Counted from the stretch's first letter, positions 50,248 through 62,320 are shown. The stretch: DNA of 64,000 nucleotides from Cladorhizidae sp. MBARI D1340-BT2 (GCA_028752905.1 JAQNBH010000004.1:8684559-8748558); one strand, 5' to 3'. Made by a program: numbers and translations. Notes: generated by a model from the letters alone, not told the origin.

Positions 50248-51440
50248 ATGTCCTATCCCCTTAGATCTGGAGATCGACCTCCCCGAGCATCAATGAGCCA
50301 GGCCGAAGACAGGATGAGGACGAGGAAACACCTTGAGTCAGCCAGTTCGACCGCTTCATGGATCGCTGGACATACCTCGAACAGGCCCGAGCGCAGCGGG
50401 AGGACGACCGACAACAGACGGACGAAGAAAACAAGGAACAACAACGTCAGGACGACCGTCAACGACGACAAGAGGACTACCAACGACAGTGGGCACAACA
50501 GGACCAGCTGGTTCAGCTGCTGGCCGAGGGCCAGAGACAAAGGACTGAGGCAGAGAGTGCACCTCCACCACCTCAACCACCCAGATTGGCAGTGCAGAAG
50601 TTTCAGGAGGGCAAGGATGACATGTCTGCCTTCCTGGACACGTTCGAAGCGACAGCACGGGCAGGAGCATGGCCCCGAGGCCAGTGGACACTCATCCTCC
50701 GTGGCTCTCTGTCTGGTGCAGGATTGAAAGCAGTCGCAGCCATGCCAGCCACCCAGCAAGGGGACTACGACAGCGTGAAGAAGGAGCTGTTGAGAGAGTA
50801 CCGGATCTCAACAGAAACCTACCGGAGACGAACACACTCGACACTCCCTTCGACACCAGCAACCCCGATGCTTGGTTCGCCAGACATAGGCAAAGCTATC
50901 ACCAATGGCTAGCTTCCTCCCCACTCTCAACAACGGACACGGTACTGATGGAACTCACCCTGGCCCGACTTCCCAAATGGTTGGAGACCAGGATGAGGAA
51001 CCAGAATCCTGGAAGCTACGACGAGTTGGCAGAGTCGATGACCAGACACCTAGCCAACTTACCGCCAAGAAAGGAGCTGGGCGACCCCCCAGCCAGACGA
51101 CCTCAACCGATACCAGAAGCCCCGACCAGACAGAACCCCCAGAACCGAGGAGAGCACCGATTGCCTCCAGAACAGTACCCACCCCGAGGTGGAGAGCATG
51201 GGAGAAATCCCAAGCCCCATACCACTTCACGAGGTCCGATGTTTTCTATGCAACCAGCTCGGACACTACCGTGCGAACTGCCGAGTCAAACAGGAGAACG
51301 CGCAGATGAGCGCGGCAGAACCAACACTCATACCCCCCAACCCTTGGCTCCGAAAGGCCAAGGTGAATGGATGCTCAGCAACTGTATGGCTCGACACTGG
51401 GTGTACTCGCTCTCTCATTCACCCCGGTGTCTGAACCAGA
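50248..51440 (+). pseudogene. gag and protease start of Gypsy B
   Basis: Begins at 50248 with MSYPLRSGDRPPRASM. After a frame change near 50345 comes a long charged, glutamine-rich coiled coil (50358-50550), then PPPPQPPRLAVQKFQEGKDD and the capsid YDSVKKELLREYRIS. A further change near 50830 gives SNPDAWFARHRQSYHQW and LARLPKWLETRMRNQNPGSY. A third near 51200 gives the zinc knuckle CFLCNQLGHYRANC and the protease TVWLDTGCTRSLIHP (D-T-G). All parts are present but in three frames. Confidence 0.85.
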
Positions 51441-52345
51441 ACCAGACACTGACTTGGAAGATACCCTACTCAACCGCCAGTACTGAGATGGTATGGTTCC
51501 CAGCAGCTCGAGTGGAGCTAGTGCTGAACGGGACGAAGAATGTACTGGTTGTGGGAGTATCTCCCCACCTCACAGTGGACATGCTTGTGGGACAGGATGT
51601 TCCCCAACTCAACCACTTGATGCAGGACGAGAAGGCCTCAGGAGACCGACCAAATCCTGGAGGCATGAGTCCTGAGAAAAGCTACGCCACGACAAGGGCG
51701 CAAGCTGAACGACTTGCCCAGCAAGACCTGGAACAGAGAATCCAGGACGAGGTCACTCTCACACACCCAGACCTCTCACCAAACCCAGACACTCTCCCCA
51801 CCACTGGCTCGCCAAATCCACCCGAGTCAGAGGAGGCGAAGGAGATGCCTTTTAATTTTGAACAAGGGTTCTTCGAACAACCCCCAAAAGAGGAACGGAC
51901 GAACCCAGAAGAAGGCACCAACGAGTGGTTGCCAGAAGAAGTGAGCCCCGAGCAGCTCAAGGAGCTACAGCAACGCGACCCCACCCTCAACCAGGCCAGG
52001 GACGAGGCCGACAAGGACAGCAGCAGATACCTGTGGAGGAATGGAATCCTACTCCGACAGCTACTAACCCAGCAGGGACACCAGCTTATCATGGTTCCTC
52101 AGGCCAGCAGGATGGAGATCCTGAGACTCGCACACAGCTCCCCCATCGCCGGACACTTTGGCCAGGAGAGAACCATGTACACCATCACACGCTCCATGGA
52201 TTGGCCAGGCTTACACAGGGACGTAAGAGATTTTGTCAAATCATGTCCTAATTGTCAGCGGGCAAAGCCAGCCGCAGATGTACATGCACCATTACACCCT
52301 CTACCTGTTTCAAGAGACAAGCAATGGATATATTTGGGCCATTGA
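51440..52345 (+). pseudogene. Protease end, linker and integrase N-terminus of Gypsy B
   Basis: WKIPYSTASTEMVWFPAARV and VVGVSPHLTVDMLVGQDVP complete the protease and mirror Gypsy A almost word for word. An acidic, proline-rich linker follows. Then comes SPIAGHFGQERTMYTITRSM and CPNCQRAKPAADV, the integrase HHCC zinc domain. The frame is lost at about 52310 within the integrase core start. Confidence 0.85.
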
Positions 52346-52854
52346 ATAGAACAAAAAAGGGAAACAAGTATGTCCTAGTGGTGGTCGACTATGCCACAAA
52401 ATGGCCAGAGGCCTATGCTATAGCTAACACCAACTCTGAGACTATCATTAGTTGTTTGCTAGACCTCACAGCGAGAGTAGGGGTACCAGATGAAGTATTG
52501 TCCGACAATGGCTCAAACTTCATCTCAAATACAATGAAGCAGTTTTGTGCCCTAACCCACATCAAACAGATCAGAACCTCCCCATACCACCCACAAACAG
52601 ATGGAATGGTGGAGAGGTTTAATAGCACCCTTAAACAGCTACTAAGAAAGCTTACCCAGAAGAGAAAAGACGAGAAAGAGTGGGACCAGTATTTGCCCTA
52701 CATCCTGTGGGCATACCGGGCGACAAAGCATAAAAGCACAGGGTATTCCCCCCATGAATTAGTATTTGGGAAACCAATGAATACCCCAATTGACCAGCTA
52801 GCCCTAGCTTGGAAGGAAGAAAGCCTAGGAGGGAAGATCGAGGTGGTAACTTAA
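52252..52854 (+). pseudogene. Integrase core of Gypsy B
   Basis: QAMDIFGPLNRTKKG, YATKWPEAYAI, EVLSDNGSNFISN and SPYHPQTDGMVERFN give the complete D-D-E triad. YILWAYRATKHKSTGYSPHE follows. A TAA at 52852-52854 ends the frame, but the same frame resumes directly (next entry), so it is a single premature stop. Confidence 0.92.
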
Positions 52855-54726
52855 CTGAGAAACCTCCGAGAGAAGCTAGATGTAGTAAGGGAGTTAGCAT
52901 TCGCTAATGAAACGAAGGCAAAGGTGGGCCACAAGAGGTACCACAACCAAAAGGCAAAGCAATGGAAGTTTGTGGTGGGAGACCAGGTCTTAGTGTTTAG
53001 GCCTAGGAAACTCAATAAACTAGTTAGTGAGTGGCAGGGACCCTTTACCATTACTGAGCAGTTAACCGATGTATTCTTCAAAGTGTCTGCAGGTCAGGGT
53101 TCGTGGAGCCTCCGTGTCTACCACGTTAACGGGATAAAGGCATGGCATCCTCCCGTTTCACCAGCGTTGGTGGCCATGGAGTGCTTCTCGACCGTAGGCC
53201 CTGGACCCGAGCAACAACGAACGATCAACTCACTCACTCACACACAGGAAGAGCAACTCAACCGACTCACGACCAAGTTCGACAACCTCTTCAGCGAAAC
53301 CCCAGGACGAACAGACGTGGTGGAGCATACAGTCCACACAGGGGACGCCTCACCCATCCGTCTATCACCCTACCGACTACCACACACATCGCATGAATTC
53401 CTGCGTAAGGAGATTGCTACATTACTAGAACAAGGGTTAATTGTACAGTCTAAGAGCCCCTGGGCGGCACCGGTAGTAATAGTACCAAAGGTTGATGGAA
53501 CGAAAAGACTATGTGTCGATTTTAGAAAGCTCAACCTAGTGATCCAGTCCGACCCTTACCCTATTCCCCGAAGTGAGGAGGTCATCGACAATGTGGGAGG
53601 AGCAAGGTGGATATCCACGATCGACCTTACCAAGGGCTACTGGCAAGTACCCATGGAGAAGGCTAGCCAGCCTAAGACTGCTTTTGTCACTCCATGGGGA
53701 AAGTACGAATTCACAACTATGCCCTTCGGCTTGGCTGGAGCCCCCTCAACCTTCCAACGTCTCATGGACGACACACTCTCCGACACGACATCGTATGCGA
53801 TACCGTACCTGGACGACATCGTCATTTTCAGCAGCAGCTGGAAGGATCACCTTCAACACCTCCGAGCGGTGTTCGAAAGACTCGACAGAGCCGGACTTAC
53901 AGTGAACAGACGGAAGTGCCAGTTCGGCAAGAATACGTGTACCTACTTGGGCCACCAGATAGGCCATGGACAAGTCAGGCCAGTGGAAGCTAAAATCCAA
54001 GCCATTCAAACATTCTCAACCCCCAGAACAAATAAGGATATCAGAGCCTTTCTAGGAGTATGTGGTTACTACCGAAAGTTCATCCCAGACTTTTCAGAAA
54101 TTGCCACTCCCCTCTCTGATGCGACCAAGAAGGAGCAACCGAACCACGTCCGGTGGACAACAGATCAGCAGACAGCCTTCGTGAAATTGAAGCACAAACT
54201 CACCCACTACCCTGTGCTAAGGACCCCACAATGGGAGCGGAAATTCTACTTGCAGACAGACGCATCCAACACCGGAATTGGATATGTCCCCTCCCAAATG
54301 GACGATACAGGAGATGACCATCCAGTAGCTTACGGATCTCGGAAGCTATTGCCACGAGAGAAGAACTATTCAGCGATAGAACGAGAAGCTTTAGCTATTG
54401 TCGAGGGAGTGAGGCACTTTAGAGTGTATCTGGAGGGTACGCACTTTGAGGTCCAGACCGACCACAACCCTCTCACTTACCTTGACAGGCTGAAGGATGC
54501 ACATGGAAGAATAGCACGATGGAGGATGGAGCTATCCCAATACGACTACACCATCACCCACCGATCTGGTTCTCGGAATGGGAATGCGGACGGTTTAAGC
54601 CGAGAATATGATTCGCGGCTAGAGGAGGGGGAGATGTCGGGGAAACAACCTTACCAACTCCAGGAAACCACTAACCAGGAAACCACTGAGACACCCCAGG
54701 AAACTACTATGTCTTCAAGTCTATAA
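52855..54726 (+). pseudogene. Integrase tail, reverse transcriptase and RNase H of Gypsy B
   Basis: One open frame of 600 codons from 52924. Integrase tail: VGDQVLVFRPRKLN and SEWQGPFTI (GPY/F). RT: SKSPWAAPVVIVPKVDGTKR, LTKGYWQVPM, FGLAGAPSTFQRLM and IPYLDDIVIFSS (intact Y-L-D-D), then CTYLGHQIGHG. RNase H: FYLQTDASNTGIG, YSAIEREALAIVEGV and QTDHNPLTYL, ending NGNADGLSREY before the polypurine tract. Catalytic residues look intact, so this part could be functional if expressed, but its upstream partner regions are broken. Confidence 0.92.
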
Positions 54727-55642
54727 AGACCCACAGACCACAGCACGAGGAAGAGTAGTTGAAGAGTAGTGGCAGACCACGGCACGAGGAAGAGTAGATA
54801 GTTATAATTACTTATATCTTTATATGGAATTATTGACCTAATGTATAGATAGTTTTGATGTAATGTGATACGATCTGAGAAAAGGGCCCACTTCGCCCAA
54901 AAACTGAATTTGCACTAGGACCTGAAATAGCTACCAAGGTTATGATTCATGATATCTCAATAAATTACCTCAGAGGCATCTTGGGTCATTGCTCTATCTC
55001 TGTGCAAAGTTTGAAGGCCAAGAAGCGCTTCCTTCCATTCAAGCGAGCAGATAGAAAAAATAAAGAAGCCACGCGAAGCGACCGCGTGCACGGAATGAAA
55101 TTACGGGCACGCGGGAATTTCCCGACATCTATCTCCCAAATTGGGGTAGGGGACGTCCTGCAGCTTTGGATGTGACGGTTATATCAACCATGCAACCTCG
55201 CACACTTGCCGGAGCCGCCACCACCTAGGGCCATGCACTGCGAGTAGGTGAGGAGAGGAAGTTGACCGCCCACAGTGATGCTTGTCGTTCCGTGGGAGTC
55301 GATTTTATACCCCTTGTGGTGGAAACGCTAGGCGGCTGGAGCGAAGAAGCCACCATTACCATCTCCAGAATCGGCCATCAGTTGGGACAGCGCTCAAGAA
55401 TAGCTCCGGCAGAAACAACCCGCCACCTCTACTAACGTCTGGCTCTATGTCTGTGGAAGGGAAATGCTGCCATGTGGTCACGCAGGCTACCACCATGTTC
55501 TGCGTGGGTTGATGGCAGTATTTAACTCCCCCCCCCCCCATCATCAACTATTAACTTTACAAAATGTGATGTAGTACTAGTATAATATGTCATGTGATAA
55601 AAAAAAAACTTTAGTCATTGCAACCCAATTCCGTTCTTTTCT

Positions 55643-55828
55643 GTGGGCACGCGGGAATTTCCCTTCAGTTTTCGTGCTGAAGCAGTAAACTCTATTTTGC
55701 ACTTCAGCCATGAAGACCAGCAACCCCTCTTGGAAGTATTGGAAGAGTATTTCTGTACACCTAATGACCATGCAGATGATAGTGACATAGAAGATGACAG
55801 TGAGCTAAATGCATGTGTATACAAATAA
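55643..55828 (+). pseudogene. Possible transposase fragment in the nested element
   Basis: EAVNSILHFSHEDQQPLLEV, then an acidic tail NDHADDSDIEDDSELNA, followed by AATAAA just after the stop. It reads as the C-terminus of a protein. No known motif. Upstream, 54942-55175 is a basic frame (KRADRKNKEATRSDR) that may be the start of the same or another protein. Confidence 0.35.
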
Positions 55829-55969
55829 AACATCATGCTTACAAAAAAATGGTGATTTCATTTCAATCAGATATTGTGTGTGTGTTTGATGTCAAATAGG
55901 AGTTGAAGCAGAAGTGATGTGAATTGATCACCATCATTCTCCTTGCTTCAAATGGACAGACTTCTTTGC

Positions 55970-56391
55970 TTCGCATTTGAAGAAGTTCTCAGGAATAAAG
56001 CGTTTCCACCAATTCATATTCAGTTCATCCGATCCAGGCACAGTGACAGCAAAGGAGCGTTCAGACACTGTACAACACCGGTTTGTGCTTGCCAAACATT
56101 GCTGGACACCAACAGTCACAGATATGCCACACATCATCATCACTCCCGCCAAAGGTTTGTCTCCAGAACGACAGTGGTACTTATTTGACAGCATCCGACA
56201 GTTCTGTCCCGAGAAGGACAAAGACATAACATGCCCCAAACCATCATCTTTTCTATAAAGCCATCCAGTCGAGCTGCTCACCAGTTGTTAACGAGGAAGT
56301 GGAGAACTCTGCACCACCGACAAAAAGGGTCCGCACGTGCACGACCTGCAAGAAAGTAGGATACAATAGCAGGTCATGCCCAGAACCATGA
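55970..56391 (+). pseudogene. Transposon protein C-terminus with zinc-knuckle-like motif
   Basis: KKFSGIKRFHQFIFSSSDPG, then LSPERQWYLFDSIRQFCP and DITCPKP. A shift of frame near 56258 leads to VENSAPPTKRVRTCTTCKKV, then GYNSRSC and a stop. 'C-x2-C-K-K-x-G-[Y/H]-N-x-R-S-C' is a zinc-knuckle seen at C-termini of several DNA transposases; the His is Tyr here. The protein may have been spliced between the two parts. Confidence 0.5.
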
Positions 56392-57605
56392 TGTCAGCAT
56401 TCTTTCACTTAGCTACTCACTACCTTCTCCTTGCTAATTTTATCCTTGCTAATTTTATTTTTATGCCCTTGCTATAACCATTATCAAAGATAACCAGGAT
56501 TATTTACTGTTGTCAACACTAGTCACTCAATCAAACTACACTTTTAGCTTAGCTACTAATCCAAAACCAAAGTTAAAATAAAGTAGTGAAGGTGCAAAAA
56601 CTCACTTGGACCCCTATAACTTGAAGATACTAGCTCTCAAAACAAACCAAAAATCTGACTTGTGTATATAGCTAGGGTGTAATTTAGTTTAAACAAAGTA
56701 GTAAAGGTGCAAAAACTCAGTTGGACCCTATGGACCCTATAGAGATGACGATAAAACTATAGATAGCTAAGCCTATAACTTGAAGATGTAGCCCTCAAAA
56801 CAATAAACAAAATTCTAAACAGTTAACTTGTAGCTAGCCAGGGTGTAGCTAATAACAAACTAAGACTACACCATACCTTTCAAAAGATGCCAAGAAGTTC
56901 TTCTCCCTTTGTCCCAGCTAATAATTTAACAGGGTAGCGCCATGGCCTAGCGTTGCCTAGATCGCCACCCTTGCCAAAAAGTACTTCTGGTACGGGTCGT
57001 CAGGATTAAAAACGTGACGTCATCAAAACGTGACGCGAAGTTTCGCGTTTAACAACACAATAGACGCGTTTTCTCGTTTGGACAGTGTAGTGAAGAATGG
57101 AAGCAAAACTGTGTATAACTTTGGAATGGCGTTAGATCAAGGCACAATTCCAGTACCATTCTACTTAGCTATCCTTGAACTTTAACCTCTTGACAATAAC
57201 GCAGATATTTTTGGGGGGCCGAAGTGGGCCCTTTTCTCAGATGTATCACATATAAGAACTGGGCGAACGCCATGATAGAGAGAATGAATCGCTAGAGAGA
57301 ATTAGGCTGAGAGCCGAAAGAGACTGAACACTGTATAGTTATATATGTGTTTACGTGGTATCTAATATTAGTCTGTTTAACTGACGTATACTTACTCAGA
57401 GGCTACTGGAGAAGTGCGCTAGGAAAGCTTACAGCTACTGGGCATAGATAAACTAGGCAGCGGAGTGAGCCAGGGAGGCTAACGTTCGGACCTAGGTATT
57501 TCGGAGACTTTACCCCAGGGCGCTAAGGCATCGGCGACCCTGATTAGGATTATTAGCAGAGGTAGAAAGACCATAGAGCAGAGGGTAAATTTCCCCGACA
57601 GTCAA

Positions 57606-59424
57606 TGCAAGAGGATAAGTTTACGTAGTCATCGGCTCTCAATGCTATTGCAAGTAATTAAGCAATGGTTGATTGCGACACAAATATTACACAGAATGGG
57701 AAACGCTTTAAACAATCTTCAACCTCAGGTTCTCCCTAACAACAGGAATTGCAGCTGCATATGTGTATTTAGCTGATAATATTGTTATAGTGCTAATTAG
57801 CTCATTGCTAGGGCTGTAGTAGTGGTCAATTAATGTGACTATAGATGGGCAAGAAGCTGAAGAAGTGAGATGAGTGAGTTCTGTCTCTATGGACGTCAAT
57901 TCCCTAGCTTCACACATGATTGAAAAACTCATGGAACACAAGAAGGATTTTGGTCCTTGGAACATGCTCTGAATGCTTGCCCCAAAGCTTTAAAACAGTC
58001 CTAATGGCCTAACCAGGACAAATACATGGTAAACTTACTGAAGTGCAATGATGTAGGATATATATGTCTGGGTCAAGAACACTACAATTACTAGAACGGT
58101 AATCATAGAAACATAAAAAATTATGTTGTCCGAACAATGTCATGTCCGAACAAAATCAATACCAAAGGAAGGCAACTGGAAGCTTGGACTAAGCATGTGC
58201 TTGCCTACACATTCAGGTGGTAACCCTTTACCTCTTGCTCTTAATGTTTAGTTTGCACTTACAATAAGATCGAACAAAGTAAAATTAAGGGCTAGTTACC
58301 AGACAAATCGTAAACAAGCTTTGGTAATCCTTATAATTATTGCAGTTTGTTCAGTGACTTCCACTCCCTAGTCTTACTCATTGTCGTCACAGAGGTCTGA
58401 GAAATCCTTTAGCTAGCTCAAAAGGAATAATGTGCCATTTGCTGCTATTTCTCCAAGAATATCACCATCTTTACTGCTACTGAAATGCCACTGACTTCAA
58501 ATGCTAGACTAATTATACTTGGTTTGAATATGCACTGTGAACTCAATTAGAGTCCGATCTCTCCCTATTATTTAATCTTCTTAAAAAGGAGTCCATAAAT
58601 AGCTAAAGCAGTCAACATGGCATTCCTTCCTCAAAGTTTGACATCAATCTCTAATAAAATTCATTACATTACTCTATTTAAACACTCAACTAGCTCTTGA
58701 CCAACTTTGTATCAGAATTATCTGCATATTTTTATGGTCCTATCTCACACTTAAACTCTACCTCCGCCCATGTCTGCTCATTATTTATGGCCTCTAACGC
58801 CTGTACACATAAGCATTTCATACTATAGTATCGATGATGTTACGTTATCTCACATGAAGGGGTCCTGCACAGAAAAGTCGGTAGGAGTAGCCCCGTTTAG
58901 AGACGTTATGGCTCCAGGACAAGATAGAGGGAGATAATGAGCAGACACAAGCTCGGTCGGCAAGAGAAATATGCCGACAGCAATTATCACTACAGCGGAC
59001 AACATGATAGAATAGCTGATACGTTTACTAAATTACGATTTTTATTATGTGGGAGTCCTCAGTCGACCGCAACCTTATTCAGATTGACGTCATAACGGAA
59101 GTTCGGGTGTATTTCACTGCGCCTACTCGTAGTTAGCTCGTGGAATCGCCAGCTACAGTTAGCGTAGCCACTGCAAAGGAACAAGAGCTACTAGCTGTCG
59201 GTTAGGTTCGGACCTTGTTTATTGTCAGTACATCTCAATGAAGATGTACACATTTCAATATTCAGTGTAGGCTAATTTTGGTATTATTCATATTGTTATA
59301 AATATTGTTATAAATCCAAGTAGAACCATCAAAAGAAGCTGAAAACACTTTTGGTTATTTTTGCCACATCCAATGCACGTGCCTGAGTGTGGTTTGTATC
59401 TCGTGGATAGCCGGCACGAGAGTT
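57606..59424. other. No gene recognised between Gypsy B and the right-hand relics
   Basis: AT-rich with short frames. A 12-bp inverted pair, 'tctgctcattat' (58771) and 'ataatgagcaga' (58933), is the only structure I saw. Confidence 0.35.
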
Positions 59425-60459
59425 TTAGCATCTCATTATTCCCAGTGAAAGTTTGATTATTGAGAACGTCGTTGTAATTATTGTATTTGAACTGTTTGTC
59501 AGAAATCAGAGGGGGGAAATTCAGTAAAATATCACAGGACATTGATTAACAAAGTACATGAATTGTACAGTTCAGTACTGCAAATCAAGTTCTTGGTAGA
59601 TCTTCAACTCCCAGCCTTCATTGTCAAACTCTTCCATTTCACTGCCTTCACTGTTACTAATACTTCCAACGTCACACTCTTACACTGCCTTCACACTCAC
59701 AATCCTTACTACTGCCTTCACTGCAGCTTTCTTCTTGGTGCCATTTCTTCCACTCATCTCCAAATACAATGCTCGGAATGTCATCTAAATTATCTGACAG
59801 CTTTTCATTTATAACACCTGTTGCTGCTGTTGAATGTGTATTGCTACATGCATACGCATCACACTCAGCTGAACGTTGTTGGGTAATTTCCACACTTTCT
59901 GTTTAACCATAGGGAAACTTGCATCCCATAGTGCACTCATCGATACTTCTAATGTTCATTTGGGCTCCATCCAAACTGTGTGTATTATGGGTTTAAGCAC
60001 TATGTGATTGAGATCCATGACCCAACAAGATAGAAATGGCAGTGCCTCATTGGAAGCTTGTCAAATTTTGTTCTGTAAAAAATTGTCTGTTTAATATTAT
60101 CTAACCATCAGTAAGTGATGGTAAAGTTAGGACTGCGAAACTGGTATTTAGGAAATGTGGAAGAGATTCTTTGACGAGTGCTTTTTAAAGTAGACTTTAC
60201 CAAGAAATGCTAATACAGAGCCAAGACTGTGCAGGAGTCTGTTTCTCCATCTATGAAAGTAGCACTGCCAAAAATATCACCTTCCCTATAATTATGACTA
60301 ATAAGTAAGGAATGCAATCACATCCAGTTCAAACATAGATGGCTTGAGGTAGTCGACGAAGTCATTTAGAACTTACATGTCCTAGGTTCATTTTGTAATG
60401 TTTTTCTAATACTAGACAGACTAGTACCTTGTGTCTGTTTCTTCAACATAACCAGAGAA
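59425..60459. other. No gene recognised; remnant of the dispersed hairpin repeat at 59425-59465
   Basis: A frame on the minus strand (59288-59542) ends in a hydrophobic segment (LLLMVLLGFITIFITI) after two C-x2-C pairs, but has no flanking support. 59640-59760 is a short imperfect repeat of 'ctgccttcac'. Confidence 0.35.
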
Positions 60460-61269
60460 ATTGTCGGTTATTTCACTGGTAACAACAAACCATAACAGTG
60501 ATGGAATTCAAGACCTTCATGTCTGAAAATGGCATTGTGCACATTACAACAGCTCCATACCATCCTTCAAGCAATGGGTTAGCCAAGCATGCAGTGCAAA
60601 CTTTCAAAATTGGTCTAAAGCATACACCTGGATCTACTATTCAACAAAAATATTAAAATTTCTATTCGCATATCGTACCATTCCACAGACCACAAACAGG
60701 CATTTCCCCAGCAATTGCTGATGAATCATCATCTCAGATCTCGGCTGGACAGACTCTTCCCAGACATTGATGTGTTCAGCAGCAACAGACAAAGCAAGCT
60801 GAGTAGTATGATACTTCAAAGCCACTCAGAACCATTCAAGTAGAAGATACTATTTATGTGAAAGATTTCTCCACTCCAGCAATGACCTGGCTTCAGGCAA
60901 AGTCATAAATGTCACTGGACCTCTCTTTTACCATGTACAACTTGAGTCTGGGCATTATCCATTTGTCATGTGGTTGCCGTATGCAGGAGGGATGTTCACA
61001 TGCTTTCCACCAAAAGAACTTATTTCTCCACCTCTGTGCATCATATTTACCCTCCTGACGTATATCTGGCACCTGCTGTTCCACCTGTGGATCATCCTGG
61101 TCCTACAACTGCATCGCAAGAATTTCCCATACCGCCACCACCTTCCATCAAATCATAAAAACACACAACCGCACTTGATTGTTACTCACCGTTCGGCCAA
61201 TCACTGCCATCCACCCAACAGACTTCGATGGCAATTGACCATCATGTCATGATCTCAGAGGGGAGAAAC
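60460..61269 (+). pseudogene. Ty3/Gypsy integrase relic C
   Basis: FKTFMSENGIVHITTAPYHP, then SSNGLAKHAVQTFKIGLKHT: the integrase core end, where the catalytic Glu ('GLAER') is changed to Lys. Further pieces: FLFAYRTIP, RSRLDRLFPD, YVKDFS..AMTWLQAK and FTCFPPKELISPP, the usual integrase tail. A polypurine tract (agaggggagaaa) and LTR start follow, so integrase is the last pol domain here, as in normal Gypsy order. Confidence 0.75.
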
Positions 61270-61470
61270 TGTCATAACTAACTCATTCGTAGAAACATTA
61301 TTCATATGCATGCTTAATTACCGTGGTTTAATTCCACTTTTTGTTTCCACTTAAATGTTTATAAGTTCTGTAGTAGTACCATATGATGGCTATTTGCTAT
61401 TTATTATTACAAGTAGCAGTATAGGCTGTTGTTGGTTACTAGTCTAACGACTGTTACTTACAAGAGCATG
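61270..61470 (+). repeat. 3' LTR of Gypsy relic C (right limit approximate)
   Basis: Starts TGTCATAACTAACTC next to the polypurine tract. The end is set near '...cttacaagagca' by context only. Confidence 0.45.
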
Positions 61471-61474
61471 CATC

Positions 61475-62096
61475 TCAGGTTACCACAGTATGTTCATCAT
61501 GTTTGAATGACCTTGGCCACATTGTCAGCTTCAGAAAAGTCAGACCAGAGGAAGCTAAAATCAAAGCAGTGAAGGAATTCATGATGCCCCAGCAAAAGAA
61601 GGACATCTGAGCTTTCCTCATCCTAGCCGGATCCCACTTCACAAAAACAGTCACGCGCCTCACTCACCTTTCCTGATGCATCTGCCCGACAAGATGAACT
61701 GAACTGACCAGCATGAAACAGCCTTCCAAACCCTTTCCTCAGAACCAATCTTACTGGGCCCAAACTTTGGGAAGCAATTTGATCTATTGATGGACACATC
61801 TGGGCAGTACTCAGCCAGAAACAAGGATCAAGGAGACCACCTAATGGCGTTCTTCTCCCGGAAATTGCTATCAAGGAAGAGGAACTTTGCTGCAGTTGAA
61901 AAAGAATGCCTGGCTATTGTCCTAGCAGTCAAACACTTCTTGGTTCACAATAACAACAGATCACGATTGCCTTAGATTTTTGGTGCATATGAAGGATGCA
62001 GGGGACGACTCATGAGATGGAATGGAAACACAGATGGGCTGTCGAAGCAAGCCTGTGAGGATGACCGGTATACACTGCAGGGGAGGAAGGGGGGAG
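61475..62096 (+). pseudogene. Ty3/Gypsy RT end and RNase H relic D
   Basis: NDLGHIVSFRKVRPEEAKIK, then KEFMMPQQKKDI (RT connection), LLMDTSGQYSARNKD, FFSRKLLSRKRNFAAVEKEC and LAIVLAVKHF (RNase H), then NTDGLSKQACE. The RNase H end abuts a polypurine tract (62080-62096) and an LTR start. Pol therefore ends with RNase H, as in Gypsy A and B, which suggests a third element with integrase upstream of RT. An internal deletion separates RNase H start and end. Confidence 0.75.
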
Positions 62097-62320
62097 TGTC
62101 AGGATTCCCCCTCCTGGGAGAAGCCCTGACAAGATACTTGACACCAAGGATACTGCAGAGGTGTAAACTAACTGATAACCACAATATTTAGTTGCTGTGA
62201 TTCATGAGATATCAGTAACCTATTTCAGGAGCTGGTATTACTGGGCGAGGCATCTCTAAGGTGCTGAGTTATGCAATAAGAATCGTACTATGCACTTGCC
62301 AAGTGATACCATGATTCTTA
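62097..62320 (+). repeat. LTR start of Gypsy relic D (right limit unknown)
   Basis: Begins TGTCAGGATTCCCCCTCCTG right after 'aggaaggggggag'. No second copy in the window, so the end cannot be fixed. Confidence 0.45.

Larger units (their letters stand above)
54865..57249 (+). mobile_element. 2.4-kb DNA transposon nested in the 3' LTR of Gypsy B
   Basis: 30-bp terminal inverted repeats. Left: GTGATACGATCTGAGAAAAG then GGCCCACTTCG; right is the same with one base missing. Comparison with the intact 5' LTR shows the exact insertion point in 'gatgtaat|atataagaac'. No clear target duplication beyond an ambiguous AT. Inside are frames at 55643-55828, 55970-56258 and 56293-56391, the last with a zinc-knuckle-like motif. 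I cannot assign a superfamily. Confidence 0.88.
49271..57600 (+). mobile_element. Ty3/Gypsy retrotransposon B, Gmr1-like order, 3' LTR split by another transposon
   Basis: 5-bp target duplication GTCAA (49266-49270 and 57601-57605). Order: 5' LTR, tRNA-Leu-type PBS, gag, protease, integrase, RT, RNase H, polypurine tract (54620-54634) and 3' LTR. Integrase before RT marks the Gmr1-like group. The gag-integrase part has at least three frameshifts and one stop codon, whereas RT-RNase H (54726 end) is one open frame with an intact Y-L-D-D. The higher GC content of the coding part relative to the host DNA is visible. Confidence 0.92.
54635..57600 (+). repeat. 3' LTR of Gypsy B, interrupted
   Basis: Outer parts 54635-54864 and 57250-57600 match the 5' LTR. 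The middle is the DNA transposon at 54865-57249. The right part shares 'gaactgggc(c/g)aacgcc', 'gagccgaaagagactgaacac' and 'ggctaacgttcggacctagg' with the 5' LTR. Confidence 0.92.

Noticed and set aside
50253..50759. 168-residue minus-strand frame opposite Gypsy B gag
   Set aside because: Shadow of the GC-rich gag coding strand.
57708..57965. 85-residue minus-strand frame
   Set aside because: No motif, no splice context, expected by chance in this length of sequence.
58771..58944. 12-bp inverted pair as a possible MITE
   Set aside because: Arms too short, and the sequence between them does not show other symmetry.
59288..59542. Minus-strand frame with two C-x2-C pairs and a terminal hydrophobic segment
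   Set aside because: Single short frame without flanking evidence; the hydrophobic end arises from AT-rich sequence.
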